This document shows, one piece after another, positions 45,272 through 54,741 of a stretch of 64,000 bases of DNA. Position 1 is the first letter of the stretch; every line of letters starts with the position of its first letter. The stretch lies in assembly GCF_011064845.1 (NCBI RefSeq), contig NZ_CP049015.1, forward strand, positions 1,302,001-1,366,000. The letters run 5' to 3'. The position numbers were made by a program, and so were the translations under genes. The notes beneath the pieces were generated by a model. It was not told the DNA's origin and did not search any database. It worked only from the letters and a program-made list of their open reading frames with translations. The DNA comes from Citrobacter freundii ATCC 8090 = MTCC 1658 = NBRC 12681. GTDB taxonomy: Bacteria; Pseudomonadota; Gammaproteobacteria; Enterobacterales; Enterobacteriaceae.

Positions 45272-46048
45272 ATGTTACGTTTCTCAGCCAATCTTTCCAT
45301 GCTGTTTCTGGAATACAGTTTTCTTGAACGCTTCGATAAAGCGGCACAATCGGGGTTTCGTGGCGTAGAGTTTATGTTTCCCTACGATTACGACATTGAT
45401 GTATTAAAGGAAAAACTGCAGACCAATCAGCTGGAGCATACGCTGCACAATCTCCCGGCAGGAGACTGGGCAGCGGGTGAACGCGGTATCGCCTGTATTC
45501 CGGGTCGCGAAGAAGAATTTCGCGATGGTGTCGCGGCAGCTGTTCGCTATGCGAAAGGGCTCGGTAATAAGAAGATCAATTGCCTGGTGGGTAAAACACC
45601 TGCGGGTTTTTCTGCCGAACAGATCCAGCAGACGCTGGTGGAAAACCTGCGCTATGCGGCAAATATGTTGGCGAAAGAAGATATTTTATTGCTGATTGAG
45701 CCGATCAACCATTTTGATATTCCTGGATTTCATCTCACCGGGACCCAGCAGGCGCTGGCTTTAATCGATAGCGTCGGTAGCAATAATATCAAGATACAGT
45801 ACGATATTTACCATATGCAGCGTATGGAAGGGGAATTAACCCAGACCATGACCACATGGGCAAATAAAATAGGTCATTTGCAAATTGCCGATAACCCTCG
45901 TCGCGGAGAGCCGGGGACCGGTGAAATTAATTATGACTTTATTTTTAAGTTTATCGATAAATCAGGTTATGACGGATGGGTTGGCTGTGAATATAAACCA
46001 CTGACCACCACCGAAGCGGGATTATCGTGGATTAATCAATATCGATAA
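45272..46048 (+). CDS. hyi: Hydroxypyruvate isomerase Hyi
   Basis: A protein of 258 residues, of the TIM-barrel xylose-isomerase-like class. It has LLIEPINHFDIPGFHLTGT and QYDIYHMQRMEG, with metal-binding Glu, Asp and His residues. It interconverts hydroxypyruvate and tartronate semialdehyde. AAGGGGTGACAG provides the ribosome site, 12 bases after gcl. A large hairpin follows before glxR. Confidence 0.95.
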   Translation: MLRFSANLSMLFLEYSFLERFDKAAQSGFRGVEFMFPYDYDIDVLKEKLQTNQLEHTLHNLPAGDWAAGERGIACIPGREEEFRDGVAAAVRYAKGLGNKKINCLVGKTPAGFSAEQIQQTLVENLRYAANMLAKEDILLLIEPINHFDIPGFHLTGTQQALALIDSVGSNNIKIQYDIYHMQRMEGELTQTMTTWANKIGHLQIADNPRRGEPGTGEINYDFIFKFIDKSGYDGWVGCEYKPLTTTEAGLSWINQYR

Positions 46049-46060
46049 TTTGTAAGGAAT

Positions 46061-46113
46061 TTCAGGCATCGCCATTTTTTCCACTTTGCTGGAAGGGGAT
46101 GGTGTTGCCTGAA
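46061..46113 (+). other. Long imperfect hairpin between hyi and glxR
   Basis: Three nested paired blocks in order: TTCAGGCA with TGCCTGAA (8 bp), CCAT with ATGG (4 bp) and TTCCA with TGGAA (5 bp), with small symmetrical bulges. No T-run follows, so it may stabilise or process the upstream mRNA or dampen glxR. Confidence 0.75.
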
Positions 46114-46148
46114 TTCGGCAAAACCGACAGAAATATAAGAGGTTAAAA

Positions 46149-47027
46149 ATGAAACTGGGATTTATTGGCCTGGGTATTATGGGTTCGCCAATGGCTGTCA
46201 ATCTGGCTCGCGCCGGACATCAATTACATGTCACGACCATTGGTCCGGTTGCGGACGAATTGCTGTCATTGGGGGCCGTTAATGTTGAAACTGCGCGTCA
46301 GGTAACTGATTTTGCAGACATCATATTCATAATGGTTCCTGACACGCCGCAGGTAGAAGAAGTGCTTTTTGGCGAACAGGGTTGTGCCAAAACCGTATTG
46401 CAGGGAAAAACCATTGTCGATATGAGTTCTATCTCTCCTATCGAAACTAAACGTTTTGCGAAACAGGTTAATGAATTGGGCGGGGATTATCTCGATGCGC
46501 CCGTCTCTGGCGGGGAAATTGGCGCTCGCGAAGGTACCTTGTCCATTATGGTTGGCGGTGAGCCAGATGTATTTGCACGGGTCAAACCGCTGTTTGATAT
46601 TTTGGGTAAAAACATCACGCTGGTCGGCGGTAATGGTGATGGTCAAACCTGTAAGGTGGCAAACCAAATTATCGTTGCCTTAAATATTGAAGCGGTTTCA
46701 GAGGCATTAGTCTTTGCTTCGAAAGCTGGCGCGGATCCTGTTCGTGTACGTCAGGCATTAATGGGCGGATTTGCCTCTTCCCGTATTCTGGAGGTTCATG
46801 GCGAGCGGATGATCAAGCGCACATTTGAGCCTGGTTTCAAAATTGCATTGCATCAAAAAGATCTCAATCTTGCATTACAAAGCGCCAAGGCACTGTCATT
46901 GAATTTGCCTAATACGGCAACCTGTCAGGAGTTATTTAATACCTGTGCCGCGAATGGAGGGAGCCAGTTGGATCACTCGGCTATGGTTCAGGCGTTGGAA
47001 TTAATGGCAAATCATAAATTGTCATGA
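46149..47027 (+). CDS. glxR: Tartronate semialdehyde reductase GlxR
   Basis: A protein of 292 residues of the 3-hydroxyisobutyrate dehydrogenase family. The NAD-binding motif is GFIGLGIMGSPMAVNL, the substrate motif DAPVSGGEIGAREGTL, and the catalytic Lys is in CKVANQIIVALN. It reduces tartronate semialdehyde to D-glycerate. It is followed closely by a perfect 11-bp hairpin and an MFS gene. Confidence 0.95.
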   Translation: MKLGFIGLGIMGSPMAVNLARAGHQLHVTTIGPVADELLSLGAVNVETARQVTDFADIIFIMVPDTPQVEEVLFGEQGCAKTVLQGKTIVDMSSISPIETKRFAKQVNELGGDYLDAPVSGGEIGAREGTLSIMVGGEPDVFARVKPLFDILGKNITLVGGNGDGQTCKVANQIIVALNIEAVSEALVFASKAGADPVRVRQALMGGFASSRILEVHGERMIKRTFEPGFKIALHQKDLNLALQSAKALSLNLPNTATCQELFNTCAANGGSQLDHSAMVQALELMANHKLS

Positions 47028-47033
47028 TCATTG

Positions 47034-47060
47034 GTATCGCTGCAATTACTGCAGCGATAC
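47034..47060 (+). terminator. Perfect hairpin after glxR, possible partial terminator
   Basis: GTATCGCTGCA-ATTAC-TGCAGCGATAC is an 11-bp perfect stem, followed by ATTTTAA. The short T-run suggests attenuation rather than a full stop between glxR and the transporter gene. Confidence 0.6.
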
Positions 47061-47095
47061 ATTTTAATCAGACACACTTTGGAAAGGTGCATGTC

Positions 47096-48346
47096 ATGAG
47101 TGAAAAGAAAACATCCGGTATTGAATACTGGAAGAAGATTGTCGTCGTAATGAGTCTGGGCTGGGTGGCAATATGGATATATCGCACCGTGCTCACGCCT
47201 ATTTATCCTGAGATCCAGGCATCGCTGGGCAATGTCAGCAATGCTGAAATAGGTGCTATCGCCAGTTTCTATTTCTTCGCCTATTGCAGTATGCAAATTC
47301 CCTGTGGAATTCTGGTTGATAAGTTTGGCCAGAAAATTATGCTGATGTGTGGGTTTACGCTGTTTATTATTGGTACGCTGAGTATTGCAAAAGCCACTGG
47401 GCTGGTGATGATTTATGCGGGTTCGCTAATGGCGGGCGCGGGCTGCGCCTCGTTCTTTAGTTCTGCGTATTCACTCTCTTCGGCAAATGTCCCACAGGCT
47501 CGTCGGGCACTGGCTAACGCCATTATTAATAGCGGCTCAGCAATTGGGATGGGAATCGGGTTAATCGGTTCCAGCGTGCTGGTAAAAAGCATGAGCATGG
47601 CCTGGCAAAATGTGTTGTTCCTGGTTGCTGCTATTCTGGTGGTGATGCTGTGCGTATTCACTCTGGTTATCCGTGGTAAGGTAAAAAATGAAGTACCTGC
47701 TGCAGACCAGAAAATTCAAACGGTAACGGCGTCAGAAGAAAAGAGTCCGCCGCTGTTTTCAGGTCTGTTATGTAGCGTGTACTTCCTCTACTTCTGTACC
47801 TGCTATGGCTATTACCTGATCGTGACCTGGCTTCCGTCTTATCTGCAGACCGAAAGAGGATTTGATGGCGGCGCAATTGGGGTGGCCTCGGCGCTAGTCG
47901 CCGTGGTGGGTGTCCCGGGCGCATTGTTCTTTAGTCATCTGTCCGATAAGTTTCGCAACAGCAAAGTCAAAGTCATTCTTGGTCTGGAAATTATGGCCGC
48001 CGCAATGCTGGTATTTACGGTGCTATCGCCGAATACCACTATGCTGATGGTCAGCCTGACTCTGTACGGTTTACTGGGCAAAATGGCGGTCGATCCGATT
48101 CTGATCTCCTTTGTTTCTGAGCAAGCGTCGTCAAAAACGTTGGGCAGAGCATTTAGCCTGTTTAACTTCTTTGGCATGAGCTCAGCGGTTATTGCGCCAA
48201 CATTAACCGGATTTATTTCTGATTTGACTGGTTCTAAAGAAATAAGCTTTGTGATCTCCGCTTGTCTGGTTGTTACCGGAACGCTTATTTTTGCGGCTGT
48301 TACGTTATATAAAAAGAAAGCAACGACAGTCATTGCTTCAGCATAA
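47096..48346 (+). CDS. MFS transporter in the allantoin/glyoxylate cluster
   Basis: A protein of 416 residues from the ATG at 47096 (MSEKKTSGIEYWKK), with GGAAAGG before it; the frame also opens at 47024 but runs through the hairpin. About twelve membrane helices and the MFS loop LVDKFGQKIM (helix 2-3) place it in the major facilitator superfamily, possibly the anion:cation symporter group. E. coli K-12 has no such gene here, whereas Salmonella carries an MFS gene in its allantoin island. Likely cargoes are glyoxylate, glycerate, tartronate or another allantoin intermediate; the substrate is inferred from context only. Confidence 0.85.
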   Translation: MSEKKTSGIEYWKKIVVVMSLGWVAIWIYRTVLTPIYPEIQASLGNVSNAEIGAIASFYFFAYCSMQIPCGILVDKFGQKIMLMCGFTLFIIGTLSIAKATGLVMIYAGSLMAGAGCASFFSSAYSLSSANVPQARRALANAIINSGSAIGMGIGLIGSSVLVKSMSMAWQNVLFLVAAILVVMLCVFTLVIRGKVKNEVPAADQKIQTVTASEEKSPPLFSGLLCSVYFLYFCTCYGYYLIVTWLPSYLQTERGFDGGAIGVASALVAVVGVPGALFFSHLSDKFRNSKVKVILGLEIMAAAMLVFTVLSPNTTMLMVSLTLYGLLGKMAVDPILISFVSEQASSKTLGRAFSLFNFFGMSSAVIAPTLTGFISDLTGSKEISFVISACLVVTGTLIFAAVTLYKKKATTVIASA

Positions 48347-48443
48347 AAACATAATTAAAACTATTTAACTTATTTCTTTATTGTTTTTGTTCCGCATAGC
48401 TAAACCCATTACAACGTTATCCGATACGTGACAAGAGGGATTT

Positions 48444-49904
48444 ATGGAACATCAAAGAGATCTATACCAACAACGTGGTTATAGTGACGATTTATTACCA
48501 AAAACGGCCGAGCAACGAAACTGGAAAACATTCAACTATTTTACATTATGGATGGGTTCTGTGCATAACGTACCTAATTACGTTATGGTTGGCGGATTCT
48601 TTATTCTTGGGCTTTCTACATTCAGCATTATGCTGGCTATTATTATTAGTGCATTGTTTATTGCGTTAGTTATGGTAATGAACGGTGCAGCCGGAAGTAA
48701 ATACGGCGTACCTTTTGCCATGATTTTGCGGGGCTCGTATGGTGTCCGTGGAGCGCTATTCCCAGGATTATTAAGAGGGGGGATTGCCGCAATCATGTGG
48801 TTCGGTCTACAGTGTTACGCCGGATCGCTGGCCTTTCTTATTTTGATTGGCAAGATATGGCCAGGGTTTTTAACGTTGGGCGGTGACTTTACCTTATTGG
48901 GACTTTCTCTGCCGGGGCTGATAACATTTCTTATTTTTTGGCTCATTAACGTCGGTATTGGTTTTGGTGGTGGTAAGGTATTAAATAAATTTACCGCAAT
49001 CCTCAACCCCTGTATTTATATTGTATTCGGCGGGATGGCTATCTGGGCGATATCACTGGTAGGAATTGGACCGATTCTGGACTACATTCCTGGTGGTGTA
49101 CAAAAGGCGGGCAACAGCGGATTCCTGTTCCTGGTAGTGATTAATGCAGTCGTTGCAGTATGGGCCGCTCCGGCGGTGAGCGCATCCGACTTCACGCAAA
49201 ATGCCCACTCATTTCGTGAACAAGCGTTGGGTCAGACGCTGGGGCTAATTGTCGCATACGTGCTATTTGCCATTGCCAGCGTGTGTATTATCGCCGGAGC
49301 CAGCATTCATTATGGCATGGATACGTGGAATGTTCTGGATATCGTCCAGCGTTGGGACAGCTTATTTGCTTCGTTTTTTGCGGTACTGGTTATTTTGATG
49401 ACGACAATCTCTACGAATGCCACTGGTAATATTATTCCGGCTGGTTATCAGATTGCCGCTATTGCACCTACTAAATTAACGTATAAAAATGGTGTATTGA
49501 TTGCCAGTATTATTAGTTTGCTGATTTGCCCGTGGAAGTTAATGGAAAATCAGAGCAGTATTTATCTGTTTCTGGATATCATTGGTGGGATGCTTGGTCC
49601 CGTTATTGGCGTTATGTTAGCGCATTATTTTGTCGTGATGCGCGGTAAAATTAATCTTGATGAATTATATACCGCCAGCGGTGATTACCAATATTATGAA
49701 AACGGATTTAATCTGACCGCCTTCTCCGTAACGTTAGTGGCAGTCATTCTTTCACTGGGGGGTAAATTTATTCCTCTCCTCGAACCGTTATCGCGAGTGT
49801 CGTGGTTTGTTGGCGTTATTGTCGCATTTATCGCCTATGCCTTGCTGAAGAAAAGAACGGTTGCTGAATCAGCCGGAGCGCAAAAAGCCACAGGGCAGAT
49901 GTGA
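48444..49904 (+). CDS. allP: NCS1-type allantoin permease AllP (YbbW)
   Basis: A protein of 486 residues of the nucleobase:cation symporter 1 family, with about twelve membrane helices. An acidic start (MEHQRDLYQQRGYSDDLLPK) leads to NYFTLWMGSVHNVPNYV, the family's first helix. It imports allantoin. GACAAGAGGG lies before the ATG. It precedes allB with a 72-base gap containing a small CGCTTA-TT-TAAGCG dyad. Confidence 0.93.
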   Translation: MEHQRDLYQQRGYSDDLLPKTAEQRNWKTFNYFTLWMGSVHNVPNYVMVGGFFILGLSTFSIMLAIIISALFIALVMVMNGAAGSKYGVPFAMILRGSYGVRGALFPGLLRGGIAAIMWFGLQCYAGSLAFLILIGKIWPGFLTLGGDFTLLGLSLPGLITFLIFWLINVGIGFGGGKVLNKFTAILNPCIYIVFGGMAIWAISLVGIGPILDYIPGGVQKAGNSGFLFLVVINAVVAVWAAPAVSASDFTQNAHSFREQALGQTLGLIVAYVLFAIASVCIIAGASIHYGMDTWNVLDIVQRWDSLFASFFAVLVILMTTISTNATGNIIPAGYQIAAIAPTKLTYKNGVLIASIISLLICPWKLMENQSSIYLFLDIIGGMLGPVIGVMLAHYFVVMRGKINLDELYTASGDYQYYENGFNLTAFSVTLVAVILSLGGKFIPLLEPLSRVSWFVGVIVAFIAYALLKKRTVAESAGAQKATGQM

Positions 49905-49976
49905 TGAAATCAGTAAGCGCTTATTTAAGCGTGAGTTATTTATAAAAATTATCTGTATCCATACAAGGAGTTCGTT

Positions 49977-51338
49977 ATGTCTTTTGATTTAATTATTAAG
50001 AACGGTACTGTTATTTTAGAAAATGAAGCTCGCATTGTTGATATTGCCGTCCAGGCTGGAAAAATCGCCGCCATTGGCGAGAATCTGGGGGAGGCGAAGC
50101 AGGTTATGGATGCGACGGGTCTGGTGGTTTCACCCGGCATGGTTGATGCGCATACCCATATCTCTGAGCCAGGTCGTACCCATTGGGAAGGGTATGAGAC
50201 GGGGACGCGTGCCGCGGCAAAAGGCGGTATCACCACGATGATCGAAATGCCCCTCAACCAGCTGCCAGCAACGGTGGATCGTGAAACCATCGAACTGAAA
50301 TTTGATGCGGCCAAAGGCAAGTTGACCATTGATGCCGCGCAGCTTGGCGGTCTGGTTTCTTACAACCTCGATCGTTTGCACGAACTGGATGACGTCGGTG
50401 TCGTTGGTTTTAAATGTTTTGTTGCCACCTGCGGTGACCGTGGTATCGATAATGATTTCCGCGACGTGAACGACTGGCAGTTCTACAAAGGCGCGCAGAA
50501 GCTGGCGGAAATGAATCAGACGGTACTGGTGCATTGCGAAAACGCGCTCATCTGTGACGAGCTTGGCGAGGAAGCTAAACGCGAAGGTCGCGTCACGGCG
50601 CATGACTATGTGGCCTCACGCCCGGTGTTTACCGAAGTGGAAGCGATTCGTCGCGTACTGTATCTGGCGAAAGTTGCTGGTTGTCGCCTGCATGTCTGCC
50701 ATATCAGCAGTCCGGAAGGCGTGGAAGAAGTAACCCGCGCCCGTCAGGAAGGTCAAGATGTGACCTGCGAATCTTGCCCGCATTATTTCGTGCTGGATAC
50801 CGATCAGTTTGAAGAGATTGGCACCCTGGCGAAATGTTCTCCACCGATCCGCGATCTGCAAAATCAGCAAGGTATGTGGGAAAAGCTGTTTAACGGTGAA
50901 ATTGACTGCCTGGTTTCCGACCACTCTCCATGCCCGCCGGAAATGAAGGCCGGCAATATCATGCAGGCGTGGGGCGGCATCGCCGGACTGCAGAACTGCA
51001 TGGACGTTATGTTTGATGAAGCCGTGCAAAAACGCGGTATGTCGTTGCCGCTGTTCGCGAAATTGATGGCAACCAATGCCGCCGATATTTTTGGTCTGAA
51101 GCAGAAGGGACGTATCGCCCCGGGTAAAGACGCCGACTTCGTCTTTATTCAACCTGACAGCAAATACGTTCTGAAGAACGAAGACCTGGAATATCGCCAT
51201 AAAGTCAGCCCGTATGTAGGCCGTACAATTGGCGCGCGCATTACGAAAACCATTCTGCGTGGTGATGTTATTTATGACATTGAGCAGGGTTTCCCGGTAT
51301 CGCCTAAAGGTCAATTTATCCTTAAACATCAACAATAA
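49977..51338 (+). CDS. allB: Allantoinase AllB
   Basis: A protein of 453 residues, as in E. coli. The cyclic amidohydrolase motif is [11 protein letters not shown] (His-x-His) and the carboxylated Lys is in [11 protein letters not shown] near 146. Further metal ligands are in CHISSPEG and [11 protein letters not shown]. It opens allantoin to allantoate. ACAAGGAG is the ribosome site. A hairpin follows before ybbY. Confidence 0.96.
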   Translation: MSFDLIIKNGTVILENEARIVDIAVQAGKIAAIGENLGEAKQVMDATGLVVSPGMVDAHTHISEPGRTHWEGYETGTRAAAKGGITTMIEMPLNQLPATVDRETIELKFDAAKGKLTIDAAQLGGLVSYNLDRLHELDDVGVVGFKCFVATCGDRGIDNDFRDVNDWQFYKGAQKLAEMNQTVLVHCENALICDELGEEAKREGRVTAHDYVASRPVFTEVEAIRRVLYLAKVAGCRLHVCHISSPEGVEEVTRARQEGQDVTCESCPHYFVLDTDQFEEIGTLAKCSPPIRDLQNQQGMWEKLFNGEIDCLVSDHSPCPPEMKAGNIMQAWGGIAGLQNCMDVMFDEAVQKRGMSLPLFAKLMATNAADIFGLKQKGRIAPGKDADFVFIQPDSKYVLKNEDLEYRHKVSPYVGRTIGARITKTILRGDVIYDIEQGFPVSPKGQFILKHQQ

Positions 51339-51351
51339 TGTGATGTGAATT

Positions 51352-51376
51352 AATGCCCGTCATGTTGGCGGGCATT
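51352..51376 (+). terminator. Hairpin between allB and ybbY
   Basis: AATGCCCG-TCATGTTGG-CGGGCATT is an 8-bp stem, followed by CTCTATTTT. It looks like a weak terminator that would let part of the transcript continue into ybbY. Confidence 0.55.
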
Positions 51377-51390
51377 CTCTATTTTAAGGT

Positions 51391-52695
51391 ATGAATATGC
51401 TTCCTGTTATTAACCGCGAAAGTTTGTTGTCCGGCTTTCAGTGGTTTTTCTTTATTTTTTGTAACACGGTCGTGGTCCCGCCAACGCTGGTTTCTGCTTT
51501 TCGTCTTCCTGTCAGCAATCTGCTAATGCTCACGCAGTACGCTTTTTTAACAACGTCGCTGGCCTGTCTGGCGCAGGTAATTTGTGGCCACCGCCGCGCC
51601 ATTATGGAAGGGCCCACCGGTTTATGGTGGGGAACCATTCTGACGATTACCCTGGCTGAGGCATCACGTGGGACACCGCTCAATGATATTGCTACCAGCC
51701 TGTCCGTTGGCATTGTGATTTCCGCTGTACTGACGATGATTATCGGCTTTAGCGGCTTAGGGCATCGATTAGCCCGGTTTTTTACCCCAACAGTGATGGT
51801 TTTTTTTATGCTGCTGCTCGGTGCGCAGCTGACCACCATCTTTTTTAAGGGCATGTTGGGATTGCCCTTTGGTATTGCGGATACCAGCGTCAAAATTCAA
51901 CTGGCTCCCTTTAGTCTGGCCGTTGCCGTGATGTGCTTCATCCTTGCGATGATCATCTTTTTACCACAGCGGATCTCGCGCTATGCCCTGTTGGTGGGGG
52001 CGATAGTGGGATGGGGGCTTTGGCGATTGTGTTTTCCATCAATGACCTTGCCGGCTGGTGATTCAAGTTGGCAATGGTTTCCACTAGGTAGCCACGGCAA
52101 ACTGTTACCGGGCATTATTTTGACGGCCGTGATCACTGGTCTGGTGAATGTCAGTAATACCTATGGGGCAGTGCGCGGCACGGACGTCTTTTATGCGCAG
52201 CAAGGCTCCAGCAGTTCGCGTTATCGCCGCAGTTTTATTATTTCCGGTTTTATGACGTTGGTGACAGTCCCTTTTGCCGTTATTCCATTTTCACCTTTTG
52301 TCTCTTCTATTGGCTTGTTAACACAGACCGGCGACAGCTCGCGAAAATCATTTATTTGCGGCAGTGTATTATGTTTATTCGTGGCGATAGTGACGCCGTT
52401 AACCCGCTTATTTTGCGCTATTCCGCTGGCGATCAGCAGTGCCGTGATGCTGGTTTCTTATCTTCCGCTACTCTATTCCGGCCTGGTTTTTAGCCAACAA
52501 ATCACATTTACCGCACGCAATATTTATCGACTGGCGCTCCCGCTATTTGTCGGCATTTTTTTGATGGGGTTGCCTCCAGTTTATTTACAAGATCTTCCGC
52601 TGACGATTCGGCCATTACTGAGCAATGGTTTGTTGGTGGGAATTTTACTGGCGGTGCTTATGGAAAATCTCATTCCATGGGAACGCATTAAATAA
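51391..52695 (+). CDS. ybbY: NCS2-type purine/xanthine-like permease YbbY
   Basis: A protein of 434 residues with about 12-14 hydrophobic segments and NCS2 landmarks such as EGPTGLWWGTILTI and GLVNVSNTYGAVRGTDVFY. E. coli YbbY (433) is a putative uracil/purine transporter in the glyoxylate part of the regulon. The substrate has not been read from sequence. It follows allB and precedes glxK by about 20 bases. Confidence 0.92.
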   Translation: MNMLPVINRESLLSGFQWFFFIFCNTVVVPPTLVSAFRLPVSNLLMLTQYAFLTTSLACLAQVICGHRRAIMEGPTGLWWGTILTITLAEASRGTPLNDIATSLSVGIVISAVLTMIIGFSGLGHRLARFFTPTVMVFFMLLLGAQLTTIFFKGMLGLPFGIADTSVKIQLAPFSLAVAVMCFILAMIIFLPQRISRYALLVGAIVGWGLWRLCFPSMTLPAGDSSWQWFPLGSHGKLLPGIILTAVITGLVNVSNTYGAVRGTDVFYAQQGSSSSRYRRSFIISGFMTLVTVPFAVIPFSPFVSSIGLLTQTGDSSRKSFICGSVLCLFVAIVTPLTRLFCAIPLAISSAVMLVSYLPLLYSGLVFSQQITFTARNIYRLALPLFVGIFLMGLPPVYLQDLPLTIRPLLSNGLLVGILLAVLMENLIPWERIK

Positions 52696-52716
52696 CATGA
52701 TGAAAAAGGATTGATG

Positions 52717-53865
52717 ATGAAAATTGTAATTGCGCCAGATTCATTTAAAGAGAGCTTAAGCGCTGACCAATGCTGCAAGGCAATTAAAGCTGGATTTTCA
52801 GCCATATTCCCGGATGCAGAATATATTTGTTTGCCGGTTGCTGATGGCGGAGAGGGAACTGTAGATGCAATGGTGGCGGCGACAGGCGGAAAAGTTATCT
52901 CTGTGGAAGTCTGCGGGCCGATGGGGGAACAGGTTATGGGATTTTATGGCCTGACCGGGGATGGTAAGACCGCAATTATTGAAATGGCGGCGGCGAGTGG
53001 GCTGATGCTGGTCGAACCGCAGGCGCGCAATCCACTGCTGGCCTCAAGTTACGGCACTGGTGAACTGATTCGCCATGCGCTGGATACCGGTATTCGTCAT
53101 ATTATTCTTGGTATTGGCGGGAGTGCGACGGTTGATGGCGGTATGGGGATGGCCCAGGCGCTTGGCGTTCGTTTTCTGGATGCGCAAGGTGCGCCATTAA
53201 GCGCTGGGGGCGGGAGTTTGTCTCGCCTTGCGCGCATCGACCTGCAACACTGCGATCCGCGGCTGAAAGCGTGTCGCATTGACGTCGCCTGTGACGTTGA
53301 TAATCCGCTGGTTGGCCCGCGCGGCGCGGCAAGAGTATTCGGCCCGCAGAAAGGGGCGACGGCGGAAATGGTTGAGAGGCTGGAAGAAGGGTTGCTCAAC
53401 TATGCCCATGTGCTGCAAACGCTGACCGGCGAGGATGTTGCTCAGGTGGCGGGCGGCGGAGCGGCTGGAGGAATGGGGATTGCTGCGTTTATCTTCCTGC
53501 AGGCCAGCATGAAACCCGGGATCGAGATTGTGCTGCAGGCTGTACAGCTGGAGCAGGCAATCCAGGACGCGGCGCTGGTTATTACCGGCGAAGGGCGTAT
53601 TGATTCGCAAACGGTCGGTGGCAAAGCGCCAATCGGTGTCGCGTCGGTAGCCATGCGGCATCATGTTCCCGTGATCGGCATCGCCGGGGTGTTGGGCGAA
53701 GGCGTAGAGGTGGTTCACGATCATGGTATCGATGCGGTGTTCAGTATTCTGCCGCGACTCGCGCCGTTAGCAGAAGTGCTGACAAACGGCGAAACCAATC
53801 TCTATCACTGTGCGCGTAATATCGCTTGTGCGATGAAATTGGGTCAGGTGGTGGCTCAGCGTTAA
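52717..53865 (+). CDS. glxK: Glycerate 2-kinase GlxK
   Basis: A protein of 382 residues from the second of two adjacent ATG codons ([16 protein letters not shown]). It is the GlxK/GarK family, with [15 protein letters not shown] and [12 protein letters not shown] near residues 247-258, and [18 protein letters not shown]. It phosphorylates D-glycerate to 2-phosphoglycerate, linking the glyoxylate branch with glycolysis. AAAAAGGATTG is the ribosome site. The stop converges on the allE terminator. Confidence 0.94.
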   Translation: MKIVIAPDSFKESLSADQCCKAIKAGFSAIFPDAEYICLPVADGGEGTVDAMVAATGGKVISVEVCGPMGEQVMGFYGLTGDGKTAIIEMAAASGLMLVEPQARNPLLASSYGTGELIRHALDTGIRHIILGIGGSATVDGGMGMAQALGVRFLDAQGAPLSAGGGSLSRLARIDLQHCDPRLKACRIDVACDVDNPLVGPRGAARVFGPQKGATAEMVERLEEGLLNYAHVLQTLTGEDVAQVAGGGAAGGMGIAAFIFLQASMKPGIEIVLQAVQLEQAIQDAALVITGEGRIDSQTVGGKAPIGVASVAMRHHVPVIGIAGVLGEGVEVVHDHGIDAVFSILPRLAPLAEVLTNGETNLYHCARNIACAMKLGQVVAQR

Positions 53866-53869
53866 GCAT

Positions 53870-53896
53870 AAAAAAAGCCACGGTATACACCGTGGC
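53870..53896 (-). terminator. Terminator of the allDCE operon
   Basis: GCCACGG-TATACA-CCGTGGC is a 7-bp stem. A seven-A run at 53,870-53,876 gives a T-tail for leftward transcripts; for glxK it is only a stem without a T-run. Confidence 0.85.
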
Positions 53897-53945
53897 AAAA
53901 CCCAACATAGCTAAATAAAAAAAGTATCAGGAGGGCTATACGCTG

Positions 53946-54731
53946 TTAGATCTCAACATCCCGGTTGCAATCTTTGGAATAGATGTAGCTGAATGCTTCG
54001 CCACGACCCACGCCGTATCCGGCCTGCAGGGAATAAGCTCCCATAAAGATGTAGTCGCCTTTTTTCACCGGGATCCACTGATTGTCGAGGTTATAAACGC
54101 CCTGGCCTGAAAGAATATACGCCCCGTGTTCCTGGACGTGCGTTTCGATATAACCGTGGCTAGCGCCCGGCTCGAACGACAGAATGTGCATATTCATATC
54201 GAAGCCCAATTCTTTAGGCAGGAAATCCAGCAGGATCACGTCATCCATGCCTTCATAATGAATACGTTCTAACTGGTTGGTGTTACCGGAAACCAGCCAC
54301 GGCGAATGACCTGCTACTGGCGTATAACGACGTTTGTATAAAAACAGCTGGCTGTCTTCAGCCTGGGCATTACTAAAGGTGAGCAGCTCGCCGGGCGGGC
54401 AATAAAGGTATCCACCCTGAGTTAAAGCGAATGTTTTACCCTCTGCTTTTGCTTCAATTTTGCCGGAGATAACATAGACGAACGTTTCAACGCCTTCGCC
54501 GCCGAAACCGCTCTGGTTACCACCGCTTTGGTGAACCGTTACCAGATAATCAACAAACGACGCGCCTAGTTTCGGCGTTGAGAGGATGGTGACGTCACAG
54601 TTTTCAAAACCCGGAATGATGTTTTTAACCAGTCCGTCCGGGGTTAGCAGGGCGAAGTTACCGTGTTTTACAATTGCGCGATTAGCCAGTAAATCATCGC
54701 GATAACCCGTAACGTTATTCAGATATCCCAT
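53946..54731 (-). CDS. allE: (S)-ureidoglycine aminohydrolase AllE (YlbA)
   Basis: A protein of 261 residues, as in E. coli, from the ATG at 54731 (MGYLNNVTGYRDDLLA). It is a bicupin with the metal-binding segment HGYIETHVQEHGAYILSGQG. It converts ureidoglycine to (S)-ureidoglycolate with manganese. It is last in the leftward operon, with 10 bases between the allC stop and its start. Confidence 0.95.
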   Translation of the reverse strand: MGYLNNVTGYRDDLLANRAIVKHGNFALLTPDGLVKNIIPGFENCDVTILSTPKLGASFVDYLVTVHQSGGNQSGFGGEGVETFVYVISGKIEAKAEGKTFALTQGGYLYCPPGELLTFSNAQAEDSQLFLYKRRYTPVAGHSPWLVSGNTNQLERIHYEGMDDVILLDFLPKELGFDMNMHILSFEPGASHGYIETHVQEHGAYILSGQGVYNLDNQWIPVKKGDYIFMGAYSLQAGYGVGRGEAFSYIYSKDCNRDVEI

Positions 54732-54741
54732 GGGTGACTCC

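Noticed and set aside
47024..47095. Upstream ATG overlapping the glxR stop as the MFS start
   Set aside because: It would put a perfect hairpin within the coding sequence and add 24 residues not typical of the family; the ATG at 47096 has a better ribosome site.
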